This document shows positions 26,789-36,452 of a stretch of DNA of 64,000 bases, one piece after another (position 1 is the stretch's first letter; each line of letters starts with the position of its first letter). The translations under genes and the position numbers were made by a program. Source of the stretch: Algoriphagus mannitolivorans DSM 15301 (GTDB lineage: Bacteria > Bacteroidota > Bacteroidia > Cytophagales > Cyclobacteriaceae); contig NZ_AUBV01000005.1 in the NCBI RefSeq assembly GCF_000429425.1, positions 248,001 through 312,000 of the forward strand, in the 5' to 3' direction. The notes below the pieces were generated by a model. The model was not told the DNA's origin. It made no database searches and saw nothing but the letters and a program-made list of their open reading frames with translations.

Positions 26789-26931
26789 GGAATAAATCTA
26801 GGCGATTTCTCAATGAAGGGAAGCCATTCTGAAAGAAATCCGAAATATTTTTGGATTCAAATGATGAAATAGTTTGGTATTTACGTTTTTAGGATTTTAT
26901 TTGAATTATAGACTTAATTCAAAGTAATTCC

Positions 26932-28080
26932 TTGAAAACAGACTTTAGTGTTTCCTTCAATTTCAGGAAACTAATACCCCTGCAGCTCATTTTTCTGGGC
27001 CTTATTTCCTTTTCATCTTTTGCCCAAAGACCTGAAAAAAAAGATTATATCGTCATTCAGGACTCAGTTTTGACTCAGGGGAAAGTGTTTGGAATTCCCA
27101 GTGAAAACAACACCTTGATCTTTTTTGCGCAATCCAAAAAAGAGGACCCTCAACCTTACCGAGTGAATGAAATCACAGAATTCCGGGTTTCGGAAAGGAT
27201 GTTTTTCAAAAAGGAAATCTCTTTGCCGGGAATGCCGGCGGTGGTTTTTTTGGAAAAACTCCCGCATAGCAATGAAAAGGCAGTGTTTTGGAAATGGAAT
27301 GGACGCCCAAATATCTTTTTTCTGGAATCATCCGGAAAGATGCAGCGCTTGGGAGATGACTATGCTCAGGTGATCAAAGAAGGGTTTTCCAATCCCTTGT
27401 TGGACCCCCTATTAGATCTGACCTCCTTATCGGAGATTTCCCTGGTCTATTTTTCAAGGACTTCCAATACAATCCAGAAACCGAGGACTTTTTCCAAGTT
27501 GGTAGGGATCACTCCCTATTTGGGATATAGTCAGCAGACAGTAGAGTTTGAAATTCTTGATACCAATTTGATGGGGCAGGTTTCAGGATCTTCTCCGGCA
27601 GTAGGATTGAACTTTGAGGTTTTTCCGACTTTCCAAAGGAATTTGTCCTTGAATCTTGGAGGCTTTTGGTCTCAGTTTGATTCCCAGTCTTTCTTTAACT
27701 ATCAATCCGGTGGAAACCCAGTGGAATCCGATATCTTTTTGGATTTCCAAACCATTCAATTCCCCTTGACAGGGAGGTATTATTTCGATTTGAAGCCCAA
27801 TAAGCTCAGACTTTATGGGGAGTTGGGATTTTCTTTTGCACTGATGAACTACGAGAAGCTGGGAGTCTATCAAGCTCAAAGGTCTGGACAAAACTGGGTG
27901 ACCGCAGTCAAGAGTTTTGAAATGGAGCAGAATTTTACCGGCTCTACTTGGGGCTTGGGTGCAGAAAAAAACCTTACCAAAGGGCGGGCAATTGTATTTG
28001 GATTGAGAGGATTCAAGGTCTCTGGTAAGAGAGGAGAGGGATTACAGGGATTGACTTTTTCTACTGGGTTTAAATTTTAA
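26932..28080 (+). CDS. Outer-membrane beta-barrel protein, TTG start
   Basis: 382 residues. The only start ahead of the signal peptide (LIPLQLIFLGLISFSSFAQ) is the TTG at 26932. An N-terminal domain (to ~150, with EKKDYIVIQDSVLTQGKVFG) precedes alternating strands such as YFDLKPNKLRLYGELGFSFAL, ending in a final strand GLTFSTGFKF with a terminal Phe, typical of outer-membrane barrels. A TTTG at 26873-26876 lies 19 bases before a TTTATTTG, a fair promoter. The Kelch lipoprotein follows five bases later. Confidence 0.7.
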   Translation: MKTDFSVSFNFRKLIPLQLIFLGLISFSSFAQRPEKKDYIVIQDSVLTQGKVFGIPSENNTLIFFAQSKKEDPQPYRVNEITEFRVSERMFFKKEISLPGMPAVVFLEKLPHSNEKAVFWKWNGRPNIFFLESSGKMQRLGDDYAQVIKEGFSNPLLDPLLDLTSLSEISLVYFSRTSNTIQKPRTFSKLVGITPYLGYSQQTVEFEILDTNLMGQVSGSSPAVGLNFEVFPTFQRNLSLNLGGFWSQFDSQSFFNYQSGGNPVESDIFLDFQTIQFPLTGRYYFDLKPNKLRLYGELGFSFALMNYEKLGVYQAQRSGQNWVTAVKSFEMEQNFTGSTWGLGAEKNLTKGRAIVFGLRGFKVSGKRGEGLQGLTFSTGFKF

Positions 28081-28085
28081 AAAGA

Positions 28086-29885
28086 ATGAGAACGTTTAGT
28101 GCTTTGATTTTCTTGAGCATAGCGATGCTTTTTTCCTGTGAGCAAGAGGAATTTATTACGCAAAGGGAATATCCATTTGTCAATAGCATCGGTGTGAGTG
28201 ATGTGGATCCTTCAGGAGCAACTATCAATTTTGAAATCCTAAAAAATGGCGCCTCTTCTGTTGAGGAGTATGGGGTAGAATTCATTGAGGCTGACTTTTT
28301 GAAATCCTATACGCAAAAGGCAAACTTTCAGACCATCTCTCAATCGGGCCAACCTCAGGAAGGGACCATTTCGCTAAGAATTTCCAGAGACCTCATTATT
28401 CCATCCAGTTATTTAGCCAAGCCTTTTGTCAGGGTGGGAAATACAAAGATCTATGGAGAAGGTTTGGTGTTTGACAGCCAAGGAGTCAATCCTCCTTTGA
28501 TCAAGGAAGTTTTTCCGAAAGAAATTTACCTTTTTGATCGGATTACAGTCCTTGGAGATTTTTTCAATTCCAGAAAGGAGTTTAACCAAGTGGAAATCGT
28601 GGGGCTGGAAAATGACTACAGGATAACCATTGACAGTGTTAGCAACCAAAAAATCCAGTTTTCGGTGGAGTTGAGAAACAATGATTTTGGCTATAGAGAT
28701 CAAAAATACGACCTCAAAATCACCAGTGGAGGAAAGTCCACTGTTGTGCCTCAGGTATTCTCGCTTACCATTCCTAAGATCACCCAAGTAAATCCTTTGA
28801 GACTTTATGTGGGAGATGCAATTCAGGTTCAATTAAGTCGTAGCATTAACTTGGCTGAGCACAGCTTCAATTTGAATTACGGGCAGAATAATTTCACCCC
28901 CTTGTTTCCGGTTCAGGAATTAAGCCCCGGCACTTATCAAGGAATTCTAAATTCAAGTTTACCTAGCGGGCTTTACCCGCTTTCTTTGAACAGTACCCGT
29001 TATTCGGATAGGTTTCCGGAAATGGTGGAAGTTTTACCTACCTGGCAATTATTTCAGCAGGGAATTCAGTTCCCTGATTTGAATGAAAAGAGGGTACTTG
29101 CCAATGGGGATCAATTGCTGATTTTTGATGGATTTTCAGGAGCCTCAGGAACTTTCTCTTCCTTTGATTTAGGAACAAATTCTCCAAGGCCACTGGCTCC
29201 AAAACCCGGAGGTACAATTATTAGATCTGGATCTTTGGGAGTGGTAGCGGAGGGTCGATATTTTTACTTTGGCCTAGGTTCCCAATTTGAGGCAGGTGTT
29301 TCCACGTATTGGAAAGACTTTTATCGATATGATCTTACTCTTGGGGAGTGGGAAAGATTGGCAGACTTTCCCTTTGAGTTTACTGGAGTGGTGAAGTCTT
29401 TTTCCTATCAGGGAAAGATCTATGCAATCATGGGAAGTTACCTGAATTTTAGGGTATATGATCCTCAAACAAATGAATGGTCCTTGTCGCCGATTCCAGT
29501 TCCGTCCCAATTAAGAAATGCATATGCTCAGGTTCTGGTTGGGGATTATTGGTATTATATTTCTTCCAATACTCCAGTCACAGTGAGTAGATACAAATTG
29601 GGAGGTGTGGAGGAAGTCTATTCAGTGATTGGAGGTCAGTTTTCCTTTGGGCAATCAGACATCGCTTACTGGGATGGAAATTTAATTTTATTCAATAATG
29701 GGACTCCAACCCTCAGAATGGAGGTTTCCAGTAAAAAAACTTCAGTGCTTCAGTGGAATTATGAGAGTCTGTTTTCAAGCTTTTTCCCATGGCCTACCTC
29801 TCAAGGTCTTTTAATGGCCTTTCCAAAGAACAAAAATACCTACGTCCAGGAGGGGAAAATTTACAAGTTGATTCAGGATTTTTAA
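28086..29885 (+). CDS. Lipoprotein with IPT/TIG-like domain and Kelch-like repeats
   Basis: 599 residues with the lipoprotein signal MRTFSALIFLSIAMLFSC. Residues ~20-135 form a beta-domain; ~135-230 resemble an IPT/TIG domain (PPLIKEVFPKEIYLFDRITVLGDFF). The C-terminal half has Kelch-like blades, e.g. YWKDFYRYDLTLGEWERLADFP and RVYDPQTNEWSLSPI. Such surface lipoproteins bind proteins or glycans. It lies five bases after an outer-membrane barrel gene, so they may form a surface complex. No substrate can be named. Confidence 0.75.
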   Translation: MRTFSALIFLSIAMLFSCEQEEFITQREYPFVNSIGVSDVDPSGATINFEILKNGASSVEEYGVEFIEADFLKSYTQKANFQTISQSGQPQEGTISLRISRDLIIPSSYLAKPFVRVGNTKIYGEGLVFDSQGVNPPLIKEVFPKEIYLFDRITVLGDFFNSRKEFNQVEIVGLENDYRITIDSVSNQKIQFSVELRNNDFGYRDQKYDLKITSGGKSTVVPQVFSLTIPKITQVNPLRLYVGDAIQVQLSRSINLAEHSFNLNYGQNNFTPLFPVQELSPGTYQGILNSSLPSGLYPLSLNSTRYSDRFPEMVEVLPTWQLFQQGIQFPDLNEKRVLANGDQLLIFDGFSGASGTFSSFDLGTNSPRPLAPKPGGTIIRSGSLGVVAEGRYFYFGLGSQFEAGVSTYWKDFYRYDLTLGEWERLADFPFEFTGVVKSFSYQGKIYAIMGSYLNFRVYDPQTNEWSLSPIPVPSQLRNAYAQVLVGDYWYYISSNTPVTVSRYKLGGVEEVYSVIGGQFSFGQSDIAYWDGNLILFNNGTPTLRMEVSSKKTSVLQWNYESLFSSFFPWPTSQGLLMAFPKNKNTYVQEGKIYKLIQDF

Positions 29886-29961
29886 ATCTAGAGTAATTTC
29901 AAGGACAAGCTTGTCTTCCATAATCAATCAGGAAATTTCTCTCGAGGTGTTTAGCCCGAAA

Positions 29962-30834
29962 TTAGTTGGGCTTTCCCTCGCAGAGATCTTTCAGGATTTT
30001 CAGGGCTTTGGGCCAGGAGACCTCAAAAGAGTCTCTGTAGGCTTCTGATCCTTCCATGTCGATTTTTAGAAGGGTTTTTCCACCCAAATCATAAAAAGAG
30101 TAGTTTTCCGTCCATCCAGCAAAAGCTTCCACTTCTGGGCCTGTAGTCACTTCCTCCCCCTTGGACACCATGCCTAAATGCTCAATGGAGATGTATTGAT
30201 TCGGAATGTTTTCGGCAATTCTGCTGACCATTCCTCCGTCATTTCCTTCTTCGTCCGGACCTAGAAATAGGATTTTGGAATCCTTTTCCCACGTACCCTT
30301 GAAATAAGATCCCGGGTGAAATACCGAAGTCCATTTTCGATAGGTTTTGTCAGAAATCATAGTTTGGAAGACTTTACTAACAGGAGCATCGATGACGATC
30401 TCAAAGTGAAAAAAATCTTTTTGAAAGGACTCCACGTGCTTTTTGAAATTGTCCAGAATGGATTGCCAACCGCCTTTCTGCAAGTCTTCCGAGTTGATCT
30501 TTTCCGGGTCAAAATTGACGGTGATTCCCGTTTTACCATCCATCTCCTCCAGAGTCACATCCACTTGACGTCCGTCCTCCATCACATAGGAAAGCCCTTC
30601 ATTGGGCTTGATTTTCTGGAAAATACCCTCAAAATCGAAACCCATAGAACCATCCTTTGCTTCCATCCGGTAGGTAAACTTCCCGCCGGGTTTCAATTCG
30701 TTTTTTGCTTTTGGGCAGTGCCATTCCGGGGAAGCAAAGTTCCATTGGATGACGTGTCTGGGGCTGGTATAAGCTGTCCAAACTTGGTTGATGGGAGCAG
30801 CGATTTCGGCGTAAGTGGTGATTTTGGAGCTCAT
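29962..30834 (-). CDS. Tandem SRPBCC (AHSA1-like) domain protein
   Basis: About 290 residues from the ATG at 30834 (MSSKITTYAEIAAPINQVWTAYTS); an earlier in-frame start adds 14 unconserved residues. Two AHSA1-type hydrophobic-cavity domains follow each other: residues 1-140 and 145-290, the second opening FEIVIDAPVSKVFQTMISDKTYRKWTSVF. Members bind lipids or hydrophobic ligands, or aid Hsp90. Fusion of two in one chain is less common than separate genes. The SNase gene lies 100 bases upstream on the same strand; a joint role is not evident. Confidence 0.82.
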   Translation of the reverse strand: MSSKITTYAEIAAPINQVWTAYTSPRHVIQWNFASPEWHCPKAKNELKPGGKFTYRMEAKDGSMGFDFEGIFQKIKPNEGLSYVMEDGRQVDVTLEEMDGKTGITVNFDPEKINSEDLQKGGWQSILDNFKKHVESFQKDFFHFEIVIDAPVSKVFQTMISDKTYRKWTSVFHPGSYFKGTWEKDSKILFLGPDEEGNDGGMVSRIAENIPNQYISIEHLGMVSKGEEVTTGPEVEAFAGWTENYSFYDLGGKTLLKIDMEGSEAYRDSFEVSWPKALKILKDLCEGKPN

Positions 30835-30933
30835 AGGACTGGGATTTGAGAAAAGGAAATTTACCGAAAAATTCAAGATCAGACTTGAAAATTCCCAGTT
30901 TATCCAAAAATGAAGAAGCCAGCTGATGTTCTG

Positions 30934-31404
30934 CTATTTTGCCCAAAGGCCCTTTTTAAGCTTTTGGGCATGCTGCTGTTCTTTGAGAAATAGCGCTTCA
31001 TATTTGACATTGGGAGGGAAAGTAGCCACCAACGCAAATCCCTCTCTGACCAAAAGGGCATTGAAAAAAGTCCCGTCCTCCAAATAGACATAGGCTAAGG
31101 TTCTTCTGTACCGGTCATAGCGCTGGACATCATACTCTAGGCGCACTTTTTTGCCACTCAGAATCCTCTTGGCAAAGTCCGAACTTTCCTTTCCAAAATA
31201 TTCGACATCCGTCCTACCTGTGCGCCTTGCTTCAGGAGAGTCCACCCCAATCAGTCGGATTTTTTCTTCGGTTCCATTGGGATGTTTTACCCAAAAGGTG
31301 TCACCATCTACCACTTTAGAAACCGGGACGAATCTAGAGTCCTGCGCAGTGGAAATGGCAACTGCAAATAGAAAGAGGAAGAAAAAGCTGAGTATTGATT
31401 TCAT
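30934..31404 (-). CDS. Secreted thermonuclease (staphylococcal nuclease-like)
   Basis: 156 residues from the ATG at 31404 with a signal peptide (MKSILSFFFLFLFAVAISTAQ). An upstream start at 31458 adds 18 unrelated residues and is rejected. The OB fold includes VVDGDTFWVKHPNG, the catalytic segment IRLIGVDSPEARRTG with its first Arg and Asp, and YDRYRRTLAYVYLEDG. It cuts single- and double-stranded DNA and RNA with Ca2+ outside the inner membrane. Length fits the family's minimal form. Confidence 0.92.
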   Translation of the reverse strand: MKSILSFFFLFLFAVAISTAQDSRFVPVSKVVDGDTFWVKHPNGTEEKIRLIGVDSPEARRTGRTDVEYFGKESSDFAKRILSGKKVRLEYDVQRYDRYRRTLAYVYLEDGTFFNALLVREGFALVATFPPNVKYEALFLKEQQHAQKLKKGLWAK

Positions 31405-31681
31405 CGATGATAATCTAATTGAGCTGGAAGACGGAAGCTGGCTGATTCTGAACATCAAGCGGGATTTTATTCACTGAGTATGGCCTAATGGAAGGAACGC
31501 GGATATTCAAACTAACTAAAACTTGATGATGCCAAAATAATCTGAATCAGAATAGGATGAATTTTAATTTTCCAATTCCCTTTAAACTGACAGAAAATGT
31601 CTGGAAAAGGAAATCTTTTTAATCCGACTCAAATAGAAATTCAAGATCTTAACGGAAGCTTTTTCGGAATTATTAGAGGAT

Positions 31682-32761
31682 ATGTCCATGGATCACTATT
31701 TCAATCAGGTGTTAGATGCTTTTTCCAAGATGGATAGGGATAAACTTGAGGAGCTTTTGGAGCCAAGTCTAAGCTATCAGGACGTGTCTTTTCCGGCTTT
31801 TTTGGATGGGTTAGAAAGGATTTTTTCCAAGTTTAGACAAGCAGGAGATGATTTTTTGGAGGTTCAATCCGGACATTGCTGTTCCTTGGGGTGTAATCCG
31901 GATAAGATCCGAACCGCCTATCGATTTGTAGGAAATACTACCCGAGACTATCTCGATCTCCGGTTTATTCTGGAGTTGACCGAGGACCTGAAAGATCATC
32001 GGGTTTTGGATATTTTTCAATGCCATGAATTAAAATGCCAGGAGCCATCCGACTGGTATGGAAGGCAGAGACTGCTCAGATTTTATTTCGATGAAGAGTC
32101 TCCAGAAAAGGTCGGTGTGGAGGAAAAGCTCCAAACCCAAATCGCCTTGGAGGCGATGAAAACCTTGGAAGAGCTTCCTTTTTTTGAATTGGATGATGCC
32201 AAAGCTTGGATTATGACTTATGCGGGGACCTATAATACCTTGCAAAAAGCTGCCCATGATCGAGGGCATTTGTTTACGGAGTATCGCTGGCAAAGCTTCA
32301 AAGACTACTACCAATACTTAAGGGTCTATTTAGAGGTGTATGGGGTTTTGAAAAGCTCGGGAGATTTGCAGGAGGTGTTTTTTTGGGAGCTTTTGCCGGA
32401 TTCTCAACTCTTTCAAAAGATTCGGAAGGTGGAGAGATTGCTGGTGGATCATTATGGATATTTTATTCTGAGAGATGAAGTGGAGGAGAAAGTCCAGATT
32501 CCCGGAGGAGAGAAGATCAATTTGGGAGGTGCAAAGTTTGATCAATTGGAGGCATTTTGGAGGAAGTTTTTTGAGATCCAGAAACCGCTCTTGGATCGGT
32601 TTTTTGTCTTTACCGAAAGAGAGGAAGAGACGTATTTGATGGAAACCTTTGATTTAATAGATAATTATAGTCTGAGTTTGCTGAGCTTTCATCTGGACTA
32701 TCGGGAGAGATTCCGTCAAGAGGGTAAGGGCATTCCGGAATGGAGGAGAAAGACGGAATAG
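31682..32761 (+). CDS. Hypothetical protein, unknown function
   Basis: 359 residues, no signal peptide. The ATG at 31682 is followed by a second in-frame ATG at 31688; either could be used. Four cysteines lie early (HCCSLGCNPDKI and FQCHELKCQEP), perhaps a metal site, and the rest is helical and aromatic (YRWQSFKDYYQYLRVYLEVYG). I do not recognise a family. It stands alone; a leader of about 280 bases separates it from the divergent SNase gene. A structural zinc role for the cysteines is inference. Confidence 0.65.
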   Translation: MSMDHYFNQVLDAFSKMDRDKLEELLEPSLSYQDVSFPAFLDGLERIFSKFRQAGDDFLEVQSGHCCSLGCNPDKIRTAYRFVGNTTRDYLDLRFILELTEDLKDHRVLDIFQCHELKCQEPSDWYGRQRLLRFYFDEESPEKVGVEEKLQTQIALEAMKTLEELPFFELDDAKAWIMTYAGTYNTLQKAAHDRGHLFTEYRWQSFKDYYQYLRVYLEVYGVLKSSGDLQEVFFWELLPDSQLFQKIRKVERLLVDHYGYFILRDEVEEKVQIPGGEKINLGGAKFDQLEAFWRKFFEIQKPLLDRFFVFTEREEETYLMETFDLIDNYSLSLLSFHLDYRERFRQEGKGIPEWRRKTE

Positions 32762-33127
32762 CTTGGTGTGAATCCCGGAAAGAATTAGGCTTCATTTTGG
32801 GAAAATGCTTCTACATATCCGGGAAATGATTGGTCTTCGGGGACAAAATCCAGACTCGGGCGAAATAATTTTATGGCCTCACAATTGGTTAAAATTAGGA
32901 AAATATTTCGCTAATGAATTAGGTGTAAATTTTCTAAAATCCAATGATTATTCTTTCCTCTCACTGATTTCCGATCAATTTTTTCTCTTTCAGTAAAAAA
33001 AATCGATAAAAATCGCACTATCTGTAATTTGTGATTTACTGCAACAATGTCACAAAATCCGCTTTAGCCCGTATGTAAAATTTATGTTTCGGGATCTTTT
33101 TGGCAAAAAAATTGATTTTTGATGATT
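32762..33127. other. Intergenic region without a supported gene
   Basis: About 365 bases, AT-rich toward the right. A 63-codon open frame at 32805-32996 has no start context, signal or recognisable composition and is not supported. No clear -7 element, terminator or repeat was found; the region presumably holds the promoter for the gene at 33128. Confidence 0.6.
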
Positions 33128-35065
33128 ATGAAGAGTTTAGGGGTAGTACTGATGCTGCAATTTTGCAGTCTGTGGACTTTCGCTCAGCAGAAAGAAAAGT
33201 ATCAGGGAAATTATCGATGGAATCAGTTTCAGGGGATAGCAGAGTTTGGGTATATTCCAGTGGGATCCGACTCCATGGTGCTGGATGGGGATTTTGAATT
33301 TTTGTCCCAAAGTGAGCCAGATTCCAGAATTTTTGAAAAAAACAGGGTAAAAGGCACTTATTCCAAAAACATCAAGACAGGCCGCTGGTCCTATCGCCAT
33401 GAAAATTACCAGGTATTGGTGGAAGATGTGCTGGATTTCAAACTGGACGCCAAGCTGAAAGGCACTCAAATCAACCTAGAAGCAGGCTACAAAAACGGGG
33501 TTCCGGACGGGAAATGGATGTTTGAGGAGATTTTTTTCAATGGACAAAGTAAGGAAACCCGAACCTATACCGATGAATTGCTATTCAAAGAAGGAGTGCT
33601 TTCCGAGAAGCTTGAAATCCGGTTTAGAGACCAAGAAAGGTCCCAATTCATTCGTGGTAAATTTCTGCCCGGAGGGGTTATGGACGGGGAATGGGTGCTG
33701 GTTTATGCCCAGGATGAGCGATTGATCAGTGAAGTCAGGAATTACAAAAACGGCTTTCTTTTAGGGCTTGTCAAAAGAGACTTGATCTCTGACCGTGTAT
33801 TGGAAGAAGTGATTTTCTTTGAGACACTCGAAAAGCTTAAGCAGATTGAATCAGGGAGCAATTCCGGATTTCGCGTGGCTGATCAAGTTTTTGGTCTGGA
33901 GTATTCCGATGGATTTTTGGGCAATTCCTCCAAAGCCAAAGCCCAAGAAGCAGCCAATGCCTTCATGAGCCAGTTTATACAAAATCTTCTTCGGTACGAA
34001 AATGCTTACCTGACGGAAAAAGGGCAGTTGGTTCGAGTTCCGATCCACACCCGAAGAATGGTGTATGAGTTTACCCGACCTCAGCAGCGTTTGATAGAGA
34101 TTCTGCCTAATTTCTATCAAGAACTGAAAAGCAATGCCGGAAAGTACCTCAGAGATGAGTCCTTTGAGCTCAATCAAAACTCCTCGGCTGCCATGGCCCG
34201 AGCTTTTGCGGTTTACCGAACGCTCTACCAAAAACTGGAAAGTCTGGAGGAACTTATTCAGCTGCTGAGAACAAAGAATATTCAGTTTCACGACATCTCC
34301 CAGATTCTCCCAAATCATCCCGAGCTATTCCAGTCTGAGGTTCCATTCACGTTTTCTTTTGCCCAGACTGCGCAGCAGGATCGCTTGGAATTTCAACTGA
34401 AGGATTTTGAAACTGGCTTTTTCGTAGGCTTGGAAAGCTATCTCCGGCAGATCGGTCAGGCCCTTCAAAAGGAGCAGAAAATTGTGGATGAATCTCTATT
34501 TGTGATTCGTCAGGATTTCGAGCTTCAGGATATCGAAAAGCAGATTGCCCAAAGAACGGCATCTGTTGAAGCCCTTTATCTGGAGAATTCGGAGAATGAA
34601 TACCTGCTAGCCGTCAGAAAGCAGGTGTTGGAAGGATTTGTGGGACAGTTGAAAAGTAAGTTTTCTGGAGAAAATCGCTTCGAGGTAAAAAAAGACATCG
34701 GACAGCGAATCCTTAGTCAATACACTGAGCTGGAGTCTGCTTTCACGGAGCTTTTGGAGATGGATACCTATCCCAAGCAAGTAGATGAGGCATACATGGA
34801 AGAGGTATTTAATCCTTTTACCTACAGCAGATATGATCAGCGGATCAAACCCAAGCTTTACGATAGCTATGAAGAACTTGTAGCCTATTACAAATCCCAA
34901 TTGAAGGCTGCTGAGACCGGAAATGAGGTAAGACGATGGATTCGGAAAATTCGGGTGGCCTCCCTCAGGCTCCTGGAACTCAAGGATCAAGACACCAAAA
35001 AACTGGAGAGAAGTCTCAACAAGCGAAATCAGATCAGCAAAATCGAATCACTTCTAGGGCTATGA
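33128..35065 (+). CDS. Secreted protein with MORN/YwqK-like N-terminus, unknown function
   Basis: About 645 residues; ATGs at 33122 and 33128 both lead into the signal peptide MKSLGVVLMLQFCSLWTFAQ. Residues ~60-220 contain repeats of the YKNG-V-DGKW type (GYKNGVPDGKWMFEE, PGGVMDGEWVLVY, NYKNGFLLGLV), as in MORN/YwqK proteins. The rest is largely helical, with stretches such as QKIVDESLFVIRQDFELQDI. It is the first of three genes; its stop overlaps the DUF2490 start (ATGA). Role unknown, likely periplasmic. Confidence 0.7.
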   Translation: MKSLGVVLMLQFCSLWTFAQQKEKYQGNYRWNQFQGIAEFGYIPVGSDSMVLDGDFEFLSQSEPDSRIFEKNRVKGTYSKNIKTGRWSYRHENYQVLVEDVLDFKLDAKLKGTQINLEAGYKNGVPDGKWMFEEIFFNGQSKETRTYTDELLFKEGVLSEKLEIRFRDQERSQFIRGKFLPGGVMDGEWVLVYAQDERLISEVRNYKNGFLLGLVKRDLISDRVLEEVIFFETLEKLKQIESGSNSGFRVADQVFGLEYSDGFLGNSSKAKAQEAANAFMSQFIQNLLRYENAYLTEKGQLVRVPIHTRRMVYEFTRPQQRLIEILPNFYQELKSNAGKYLRDESFELNQNSSAAMARAFAVYRTLYQKLESLEELIQLLRTKNIQFHDISQILPNHPELFQSEVPFTFSFAQTAQQDRLEFQLKDFETGFFVGLESYLRQIGQALQKEQKIVDESLFVIRQDFELQDIEKQIAQRTASVEALYLENSENEYLLAVRKQVLEGFVGQLKSKFSGENRFEVKKDIGQRILSQYTELESAFTELLEMDTYPKQVDEAYMEEVFNPFTYSRYDQRIKPKLYDSYEELVAYYKSQLKAAETGNEVRRWIRKIRVASLRLLELKDQDTKKLERSLNKRNQISKIESLLGL

Positions 35066-35889
35066 ATCTCATGAAACAGCAAATTTCACGGGCATTCCTA
35101 CTCGGATGGATGCTGATCGGTATTTCTTCCACGATTAGCTTGGCTCAGGAGCCTGCCGTGACCCAAGCCACGGGACTTCCGGCTACCACTGAAGTGTGGA
35201 ACGGACTTTATCTCAAACTCCGACTTTCGGATAAATGGTGGTGGTATCAGGAAAACCATTATCGGCGAAGAAGCAGTCTGGACAACCGGAAGGATTTTGT
35301 GGGCAGAATGGGGCAGGTTTACAATAGATTCGGGATGACTTACCTTTTTACCGATAATTTTGAGGTGACTTTTGGCCCAACTTTGGTCTATAATTATACT
35401 CCCGAACCGGGAAATCCAGACTATGAAAAAGTGGTGCTGGAGTCCAGGCTTTGGCACCAATGGCTTTTTACCCAAGGGGTGGGCAGGGTAAAGGTCTTGC
35501 ATCAATTCCGCTTCGAACACCGGTTTAAGCGAACCAATGACATCGGCGCGGACTACCAGTACACTGACCGATTTCGGTATAAGTTTACGGCTTATGTCCC
35601 GCTCAATACCCCTAAAATGCAGAACAAGACCTTGTTTATAGCTCCCTCCAATGAGATCTTCATGGAGACGGGAAAAAGCAAGCTGAACATCTTCGAAGAA
35701 AACCGCCTTTATACCGCGATAGGATATACTTACAACAACTTCATGTTTTTCGGGGGGCATATGTGGACCTATGGTCCTACCAGCACCTTGGGAGTTTACC
35801 GCAACCGGCATATTCTCAGGTTCAATGTGATGTACACCGTGGATTTTCGGGGAAAGCGTAAACCCTTGACCCGTGATTTTCAATTTTGA
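35062..35889 (+). CDS. DUF2490 outer-membrane protein
   Basis: About 275 residues from the ATG at 35062 (overlapping the preceding stop; a second ATG is at 35071), with a signal peptide ending SLAQ. The DUF2490 pattern is seen in WNGLYLKLRLSDKWWWYQENHYRRR and FRFEHRFKRTNDIG, ending in a terminal Phe (RDFQF) as in outer-membrane barrels. Function is unknown. A possible 261-codon frame on the opposite strand (35098-35883) is a shadow. The next gene, another small barrel, follows after nine bases. Confidence 0.85.
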   Translation: MNLMKQQISRAFLLGWMLIGISSTISLAQEPAVTQATGLPATTEVWNGLYLKLRLSDKWWWYQENHYRRRSSLDNRKDFVGRMGQVYNRFGMTYLFTDNFEVTFGPTLVYNYTPEPGNPDYEKVVLESRLWHQWLFTQGVGRVKVLHQFRFEHRFKRTNDIGADYQYTDRFRYKFTAYVPLNTPKMQNKTLFIAPSNEIFMETGKSKLNIFEENRLYTAIGYTYNNFMFFGGHMWTYGPTSTLGVYRNRHILRFNVMYTVDFRGKRKPLTRDFQF

Positions 35890-35898
35890 TACCTAGTA

Positions 35899-36369
35899 AT
35901 GAAAAGATTTCTATGGTTGGGGATAGTCTTTACCCTCAATATTTCGCTTGCAAAAGCTCAATACAAGAATCAGTGGACGATTTCACAGGGATATGAGATC
36001 CGGACGAATCCTTCCTTTTTTGGGATGAATGTGGGGGCAGAATATTTCCCAGCCCATTATTTTTCCATTCGGCCGAGCTATGTGGTTTACCTTCCTTCCT
36101 TGGGGAAAGCCTCCGGTGCAAACCTGGACTTTCGATATTTTCTGACTGAAAAAAAGACCCAATGGTATGCCACAGCCGGGTATGGATATTACCAGAGAAA
36201 ATTCGAAGGCAATACTCAGCCTATACTCCGGCAAAGCTATTTCCACCTCGGAACAGGGCTAAATCTTAAGCTGATGGACCAGATCGGCCTCAACCCCGAA
36301 ATCCAATCCCAGCTAGGCTCGAATACCTCCTGGGTCTTTAAAGTGGGCTTGGTGTATTTTGTGAATTAA
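35899..36369 (+). CDS. Small outer-membrane beta-barrel protein
   Basis: 156 residues with a signal peptide (MKRFLWLGIVFTLNISLAKAQ) and alternating amphipathic strands, e.g. SIRPSYVVYLPSLGKASGANLDFRYFL and QSYFHLGTGLNLKLM. It ends KVGLVYFVN. The pattern fits an eight-stranded OmpA/OmpW-like barrel, though no family is certain. It is the third gene in the row after the MORN-like and DUF2490 genes, nine bases downstream, and likely cotranscribed with them. Confidence 0.75.
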   Translation: MKRFLWLGIVFTLNISLAKAQYKNQWTISQGYEIRTNPSFFGMNVGAEYFPAHYFSIRPSYVVYLPSLGKASGANLDFRYFLTEKKTQWYATAGYGYYQRKFEGNTQPILRQSYFHLGTGLNLKLMDQIGLNPEIQSQLGSNTSWVFKVGLVYFVN

Positions 36370-36452
36370 GCAGTTTGGGGGTAGTTGTTTGCCTTGATCT
36401 ATCCGATTAAAAGGGTACAAGGGAGGCTTAGGCGATGTATAATAAGTTTTTT

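Noticed and set aside
31596..31730. 44-codon open frame before the gene at 31682
   Set aside because: It overlaps that gene in another frame and has no signal, motif or start context.
32805..32996. 63-codon open frame in the intergenic region
   Set aside because: No homology-like pattern, start context or operon position supports it.
35098..35883. 261-codon open frame on the minus strand
   Set aside because: It lies opposite the DUF2490 gene, which has a signal peptide and barrel pattern; the frame has no recognisable protein features.
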